Of a DNA stretch of 34,790 nt, positions 31,878 to 34,790 are shown one piece after another. The notes beneath the pieces were generated by a model. The model saw nothing but the letters and a program-made list of their open reading frames with translations. It ran no database searches and was not told where the DNA came from. Within the stretch, counting starts at the first letter, position 1, and every line of letters starts with the position of its first letter. A program made the position numbers and the translations under genes. Source of the stretch: a virus. The stretch is from positions 1 to 34,790 of IMG/VR virus record IMGVR_UViG_3300030108_001743. One strand, given 5' to 3'.

Positions 31878-32137
31878 TTTTTGCCCCTGTTCCTAGCACG
31901 ATTCTTAGAAGGATTCTCCAACGTAAAACCGCCACCCTTCTTATGCGACACATCTTTACCGCCCTTACCAGCAATACCACGATTACGACGCTCACGCTGC
32001 AAATCAGCACGATACTTCTTACGCTTCTTCGTAGAATGATACTTCGTATCATACGCTTTCTTCTTAGCCCTAGCCTTAGGATTCTTACGATAATACGCAG
32101 CAGTTCGCTTAGGCTTCGCTACTTTACGAGGAGCCAC
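31874..32137 (-). CDS. Highly basic protein, conserved marine-phage type
   Basis: 87 residues, about 40 percent Lys plus Arg. Blocks AYYRKNPKARAKKKAYDTKYH and GKDVSHKKGGGFTLENPSKNRARNRGKK resemble a small protein I recall from memory in cyanophages and other marine phages; its function is unknown. Strong positive charge suggests DNA or RNA binding. Part of the basic cassette before terminase. Confidence 0.65.
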   Translation of the reverse strand: MAPRKVAKPKRTAAYYRKNPKARAKKKAYDTKYHSTKKRKKYRADLQRERRNRGIAGKGGKDVSHKKGGGFTLENPSKNRARNRGKK

Positions 32138-32140
32138 ACA

Positions 32141-32425
32141 TCACCACTTAGTCTTATTAGCCCAATACGCAGCAGACATCTTACCCTTAGCAATGTTCTT
32201 CGCATGTCGAGCCTTAAACGACTTACGCCTAGCCTTACCTTTAGCAGTCTTAGGATTCTTACCAGCACCAGACACACCCTGCTGACCAAACCTAATAGTC
32301 TTAATCTTGTTACCCTCCTTAGCCACAACAACATGCGACTTCGTAGGATGGTTAGGCGTTTTCTTAACTTGGTTATACCTAGACACACCAACTTTAGCTA
32401 AACGAGGATCTTTCTTTTTAGCCAT
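32141..32425 (-). CDS. Basic protein, conserved marine-phage type
   Basis: 94 residues. Blocks HPTKSHVVVAKEGNKIKTIRFGQQG and KARRKSFKARHAKNIAKGKMSAAYWANKTKW are, from memory, well conserved in unrelated marine phages. The second block is a Lys/Arg/Ala helix followed by an aromatic end. No enzymatic motif. The preceding stop overlaps its start by one base (TAATG). Confidence 0.7.
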   Translation of the reverse strand: MAKKKDPRLAKVGVSRYNQVKKTPNHPTKSHVVVAKEGNKIKTIRFGQQGVSGAGKNPKTAKGKARRKSFKARHAKNIAKGKMSAAYWANKTKW

Positions 32426-32622
32426 TACTTTTTCTTTTTAGCAGGTTTTCTTTTCTTAGCTGTCTTAGCTGACTCCCTAAACGCTTTAGCAGTAGGCGCA
32501 CCCTTAGAACCCGGCTTACGCATCTTTTCACCAGAACCAGCCTTAATGCGTTTACGTTTAGCATGTATATTAGCGTACAAACCTTTTTTAGAACTAGCCT
32601 TTTTCTTTTTTTTAGCAGCCAT
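32425..32622 (-). CDS. Small Lys-rich protein (DUF5872-like, from memory)
   Basis: 65 residues. Poly-Lys at both ends flank GLYANIHAKRKRIKAGSGEK and RKPGSKGAPTAKAFRESAKTAK, a motif I associate with a small family of unknown function in aquatic viruses and bacteria. Starts in the TAATG overlap with the gene before it. Probably nucleic-acid binding. Confidence 0.65.
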   Translation of the reverse strand: MAAKKKKKASSKKGLYANIHAKRKRIKAGSGEKMRKPGSKGAPTAKAFRESAKTAKKRKPAKKKK

Positions 32623-32771
32623 TATTTACGCCTCTTTGTCGCTCGTTTAGCTTTTGTACGCATATTACGAGTACGCAAACGACCATCAACAGAACCAAAC
32701 CCTTTACCAGATTTTGGTCTATATCTAGCCTTTTTTTTATTACCCGCCTTGTGCATAGGTTTATGTGGCAT
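32622..32771 (-). CDS. 49-residue Lys/Arg-rich protein
   Basis: 49 residues of which nearly half are Lys, Arg or His; contains KSGKGFGSVDGRLRTRNMRTKAKRATKRRK. Its stop overlaps the next ATG, and its own ATG overlaps the stop of the gene before it (TAATG both sides), which strongly supports coding. Likely DNA-binding. Confidence 0.6.
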   Translation of the reverse strand: MPHKPMHKAGNKKKARYRPKSGKGFGSVDGRLRTRNMRTKAKRATKRRK

Positions 32772-32863
32772 TACATTCTCCTCTTCATTTTTTTCTTTGC
32801 TTTTTTCTTTTTAGGCATAACCCTTTTTCTAGGTTTCATAGCCTTACCATAACCATACGCCAT
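32771..32863 (-). CDS. 30-residue poly-basic peptide
   Basis: 30 residues. After an aromatic N-terminus (MAYGYGKAMKP) it is almost only Lys, Arg and Met. AAAGGAG lies 9 nt upstream of the ATG and the stop overlaps the next ATG. First of the chain of basic genes. Charge suggests binding to packaged DNA. Confidence 0.55.
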   Translation of the reverse strand: MAYGYGKAMKPRKRVMPKKKKAKKKMKRRM

Positions 32864-32875
32864 AACAATTCTCCT

Positions 32876-32974
32876 TTACTGACAACTCTCACAAATGTCA
32901 GGATTCTCTAACCCACACTCTAACACCTCATCATCATCAACATCAAACACCTCATCAAAATCTTCAAAAAACAT
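32876..32974 (-). CDS. 32-residue acidic peptide with Cys motif
   Basis: 32 residues, opposite in charge to its neighbours: FFEDFDEVFDVDDDEVLE, then ECGLENPDICESCQ with three Cys that may bind metal. The start has a near-perfect ribosome binding site, AAGGAGG, 6 nt upstream, the best in the window. The frame is open far upstream, but that part is low-complexity and non-coding. First gene of the leftward block. Confidence 0.6.
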   Translation of the reverse strand: MFFEDFDEVFDVDDDEVLECGLENPDICESCQ

Positions 32975-33069
32975 GCAAAACCTCCTTGCTAAAAAAACGT
33001 AACCAAGGTAACCTAACACAAGGCAACAAACAAAAAAGGGTATTGTGGACCCTTGACCAACCACAACAA

Positions 33070-33084
33070 CGCTTGTAAGAAGCG
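33070..33084. other. Small hairpin
   Basis: CGCTT and AAGCG pair across a GTAAG loop. It lies at the edge of the hairpin-rich block; the perfect dyad GGTGA-G-TCACC follows at 33099-33109 and looks like an operator or another small hairpin. Confidence 0.4.
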
Positions 33085-33127
33085 CCCGACTAACCATCGG
33101 TGAGTCACCCGTCAGAAGGGTAACCGC

Positions 33128-33166
33128 CCCCTGTGACAACGCAAAGAGGAAATGAGCGCACAGGGG
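33128..33166. ncRNA. Possible structured RNA element
   Basis: CCCCTGTG (33128-33135) pairs perfectly with CACAGGGG (33159-33166); inside, CGC and GCG can pair. The octamer CGCACAGG recurs 13 bases after its first copy. There is no U tract, so it is not a simple terminator. If transcribed leftward it would lie in the leader of the microgene cassette. Confidence 0.35.
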
Positions 33167-33260
33167 CGTAACGCACAGGACAAAGCGATTACAAGGCCAA
33201 AGCAGCCTCAATGCTTGGGAGGTTCCCAAGGGAATCCACGCCCAAACACCAAACCCCTTA

Positions 33261-33307
33261 CAAACACAGGCCTCTAGACCCTCTAGACCCTCCACACATG
33301 TAACAAA
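33261..33307. repeat. CTCTAGA-containing repeat, copy 1
   Basis: About 47 bp that recur, diverged, at 33364-33411. Inside is a 9-bp tandem pair (CTCTAGACC at 33272 and 33281) followed by CTCCACACA. Confidence 0.65.
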
Positions 33308-33322
33308 AGTAACCTCCGTAAC
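33300..33322. repeat. Three GTAAC elements with 9-bp period
   Basis: GTAAC at 33300, 33309 and 33318, each 9 bp apart. A pair with the same spacing stands at 32999 and 33008. Confidence 0.6.
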
Positions 33323-33363
33323 AAACAATAACACCCCCGCACAACAACATATAACAAAAAACA

Positions 33364-33411
33364 CAAACACAAGGCCTCTAGAGTCTCTAGACTCTCCACA
33401 CACATAACAAA
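33364..33411. repeat. CTCTAGA-containing repeat, copy 2
   Basis: Diverged copy of 33261-33307. The 9-bp pair is CTCTAGAGT (33376) and CTCTAGACT (33385), which also creates the inverted repeat GAGTCT/AGACTC. Confidence 0.65.
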
Positions 33412-33420
33412 CAACCACAA

Positions 33421-33456
33421 AATGTCACAAATGTCACGAATGTCACGAATGTCACG
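33421..33456. repeat. Four AATGTCACG iteron-like repeats
   Basis: Four direct 9-bp units, three identical and the first ending in A. They place GTCAC at 33424, 33433, 33442 and 33451. They look like short iterons, as found at replication origins or operator arrays. Confidence 0.8.
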
Positions 33457-33814
33457 GCCCCAAACACAACAAACACCCACCACAACAAACACAAAACACC
33501 AACCACACAAAACAAACAAAACACAACAGCCCCACAAAACCAAAACACCCAACAAACACATAGCATACAGGTGTATATAGGGTACCAAGGCACATGCCCC
33601 CATTGTAATTTGCCACAAATAAACAAAACCTACCCACCGTACCCCTGTAAATTAGCGAGACAAGCCGGTAGGGTACCATGTTTTTTCTTGGCTTTGCGCT
33701 AGGGGTGTCACTATCGCCAAAAAAATTTGCGGCTCGCCTTCGCTTACGCTCCGGCTCGCTGGGGAGCTGGTTGTTCTGCAAGGTTGTTGTTGCCCCTCTG
33801 TGTTCACTATCCTT

Positions 33815-33836
33815 GCTCCTCAGGCGCCGGAGGGGC
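33815..33836. repeat. GCTCCTC hairpin repeat, copy 2
   Basis: Same 22-nt hairpin as 1291-1312 with one loop change, again just after a TTCACTATC element. GC-rich hairpins follow: GCGCCCG/CGGGCGC near 33847 and CTGCGG/CCGCAG near 33867. Confidence 0.65.
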
Positions 33837-33939
33837 TTGTGTGCGGGGCGCCCGTTGCGGGCGCTCTGCGGTCTCGCCCGCAGACTGCGACCAAAGGCAT
33901 GCTGCCTTGTGGAATCCTGCGGGAGTAAACAGCAAGCTG

Positions 33940-33965
33940 TTCACTATGAACGCATTGTGATCGGG
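33940..33965 (+). repeat. TTCACTATGAACG-N7-ATCGGG repeat, copy C
   Basis: Third copy; the end reads ATCGGG instead of ATCCGA. It lies about 80 bp before promoter P4, as copy A lies about 65 bp before P1. Confidence 0.6.
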
Positions 33966-33982
33966 GCGAACAGAAAGCGAAC

Positions 33983-34012
33983 ACAATATGACTTTTATAT
34001 GACAATGTTCAA
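33983..34012 (-). promoter_or_regulatory. Candidate leftward promoter, divergent from P4
   Basis: Leftward TTGAAC (34012-34007), 18-bp spacer, TATTGT (33988-33983). The start of the spacer, ATTGTCATATAA, resembles the ATTGTTATACAA of P1 and P2. Its -35 box lies 6 bp from that of P4. It could start the long leftward transcript. Confidence 0.4.
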
Positions 34013-34018
34013 AAACGC

Positions 34019-34047
34019 TTGAAATGTATAACGTCATACGCTACAAT
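34019..34047 (+). promoter_or_regulatory. Promoter P4
   Basis: TTGAAA at 34019-34024, 17-bp spacer, TACAAT at 34042-34047. Predicted start 34054 is the A of an in-frame ATG, and ATGTCAAC at that point is identical to the start after P1. Confidence 0.75.
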
Positions 34048-34053
34048 CTAGAT

Positions 34054-34632
34054 ATGTCAACGAAACAACAAAAGGAAGAAATTATGACAGCCGATGAAAC
34101 TGATTCATATTACAACCCAACCGACAGAACTTACATCAACGATGTGATAGACCTAGCCGAAGAAGCTATGTTTCATATCCTTGATGAAATGTCAGACAGC
34201 TTTGACAGCCTAGAAGATTTGCAAAACTGGTGGATCACTGAGGACTACCCAAACGGCGGACATGTTGACCTGTGGGAATTTATCAGCGGACAAGCAGACC
34301 GGAGTCATTATGTATTTACCAACTGGCAAGCCGTCAAAGTAGTTACAGAGTGGTCAAACAATCCAGACGCATACGCAGATTACGGCATTCACCTAAGCGA
34401 AAAATATATTAAGGATAACGGCGGAAACCCTTTACACGTTGTAGCCGTACAGATGGCATATTATTCAATGATGGCAGATATCGCCGATCAGATTAACCAC
34501 ACTCTAGACCTTAAAAACGGTCAAGCAAAAACAGCCGACAGAATGAAAATCTACAACGACTGGGAAAAAAGTAGAAAAGAAACTTTCTCAGTCGGTCTTA
34601 TGTGGAAGCTAGCAAATGAAGGAAAAATCTAG
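34054..34632 (+). CDS. Acidic protein, function unknown (possible early gene)
   Basis: 192 residues from the ATG at 34054, which lies on the predicted transcription start of P4 (leaderless); an in-frame ATG at 34084 with AAAGGAAG upstream would give 182. An ATG at 34024 lies inside the promoter and is unlikely. Acidic, helical, rich in Tyr, Trp and Asp: DVIDLAEEAMFHILDEMSDSFDSLEDLQNWW, NPLHVVAVQMAYYSMMADIADQINHTL, YNDWEKSRKETFSVGLMWKL. No motif recognised. It is alone between P4 and a strong terminator. By promoter type it is probably expressed with the other early genes and may act on the host. Confidence 0.75.
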   Translation: MSTKQQKEEIMTADETDSYYNPTDRTYINDVIDLAEEAMFHILDEMSDSFDSLEDLQNWWITEDYPNGGHVDLWEFISGQADRSHYVFTNWQAVKVVTEWSNNPDAYADYGIHLSEKYIKDNGGNPLHVVAVQMAYYSMMADIADQINHTLDLKNGQAKTADRMKIYNDWEKSRKETFSVGLMWKLANEGKI

Positions 34633-34653
34633 ACGGCATAATTCTGGCCAGTC

Positions 34654-34689
34654 CGAAAAGCCCGCCCTACCCTAGGGGCGGGCTTTTCG
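34654..34689. terminator. Strong bidirectional terminator
   Basis: A perfect 14-bp stem (34654-34667 with 34676-34689) with an 8-nt loop. The stem ends in AAAA/TTTT, so it can act in both directions. It lies 22 nt after the stop at 34632. TTCACTATC follows at 34692. Confidence 0.8.
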
Positions 34690-34704
34690 TGTTCACTATC
34701 TCTT

Positions 34705-34790
34705 CGAAAAAATTTTTCTTTTTGCTTGCTTCGCTGCGCAAAAAGGGACTGGGCCTCCTTCGTCGGCTAACGGAGCCGCCGTTACGGCGG
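34705..34790. other. Palindrome-rich right end
   Basis: An A/T tract (34705-34715), TTTTTGC/GCAAAAA inverted repeat (about 34720-34744), and at the very end CCGCCG-TTA-CGGCGG (34776-34790). Non-coding. If the map is circular, this end joins the A/T tract and terminator at 1-56. Confidence 0.5.

Larger units (their letters stand above)
32975..34053. other. Long non-coding region
   Basis: About 1.08 kb without a convincing gene. From left to right: 9-bp-spaced GTAAC elements (32999-33012), a hairpin-rich block (33060-33250), an A/C-rich stretch (33240-33640) with more 9-bp-period repeats, two TAGGGTACCA copies (33575-33584, 33667-33676 approximately), a GC-rich palindrome-rich block (33715-33935), the repeats at 33815 and 33940, and divergent promoters near 34.0 kb. 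Candidate for the replication origin, packaging site or a regulatory RNA. Confidence 0.7.

Noticed and set aside
33160-33245. tRNA-like fold with GGGGCGT/ACGCCC acceptor and a D-arm-like loop
   Set aside because: The putative anticodon loop lacks the invariant U33 and there is no TTCRA-type T-loop on either strand. I keep it only as part of a structured block.
32876-33418. 180-codon leftward frame
   Set aside because: Only the last 32 codons have a ribosome binding site and normal composition; the rest is G/T-rich low-complexity sequence full of Cys, Val and Phe.
33261-33456. CRISPR array
   Set aside because: Units are 9 bp and tandem, without spacers of 25-40 bp and without cas1 or cas2; the Cas4-like gene is a phage nuclease.
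33420-33700. DnaA boxes for a classical origin
   Set aside because: No TTATNCACA or close match was found in the non-coding region on either strand.
33283-33781. Several Cys/Val/Phe-rich leftward frames
   Set aside because: They are products of the A/C strand bias, lie on top of repeats, overlap one another in all frames and have no ribosome binding sites.
33678-34022. 114-codon rightward frame
   Set aside because: It runs through the GC palindromes and repeats, is Arg/Leu/Cys-rich, and has no ribosome binding site.

Overview
The window looks like a complete or nearly complete genome of a tailed double-stranded DNA phage, most likely a podovirus, infecting an uncultured aquatic actinobacterium. 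The host inference rests on a WhiB-family [4Fe-4S] regulator, promoters that place an ATG at the predicted transcription start (leaderless starts, common in Actinobacteria), and an actinobacteria-style lysis set. The marine or freshwater setting is inferred from small basic proteins that I recall, from memory only, from marine phages. No integrase, repressor, DNA polymerase, primase, helicase or tRNA gene was seen, so a lytic phage that borrows host replication is likely. Both window ends are intergenic and rich in terminators and hairpins, so a circularly permuted or circular map cut at an arbitrary point is plausible but not shown.

Layout. Positions 1-262 are non-coding (terminator, hairpins, promoter). 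Positions 263-6427 form a rightward early/middle block: small zinc-ribbon and membrane microproteins, WhiB, a possible winged-helix protein, a Cas4/RecB-type nuclease, a Rad52-like annealing protein candidate, SSB, a ribbon-helix-helix regulator, a DNA methyltransferase-like protein, a Holliday-junction-resolvase-like nuclease and a secreted transglycosylase. Positions 6429-32974 are one long leftward block. Read in transcription order from the right it holds: a string of very small acidic and basic genes, terminase large subunit, portal, a 2068-residue protein and three companion proteins probably ejected with DNA, scaffold, N4-gp56-like major capsid protein, tail and fibre proteins with an S74 chaperone domain, VanY-type endolysin, r1t-like holin, a repeat-bearing virion protein, an FmdB-like zinc ribbon, adaptor and nozzle candidates, a DEDD exonuclease, an exported D/E/P-rich protein and a second holin candidate. 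The two blocks converge with one base between stop codons. Positions 32975-34053 are non-coding, with hairpins, an A/C-rich stretch and 9-bp-period repeats. A final rightward gene (34054-34632) ends at a strong terminator.

How it fits together. Four near-identical promoters (TTGACA/TTGAAA, 17-bp spacer, TANNNT) probably switch on the rightward genes together; three of the four carry an ATG exactly 7 nt after the -10 box. The rightward block supplies regulation (WhiB, RHH) and recombination-dependent DNA processing (nuclease, annealase, SSB, resolvase). The leftward block builds the virion and lyses the cell. The least explained parts are the promoter/leaderless system, the acidic/basic microgene cassette, the 9-bp-phased non-coding region at 33.0-33.5 kb, a hairpin that hides the capsid gene ribosome binding site, and the exported D/E/P-rich protein next to the lysis genes.
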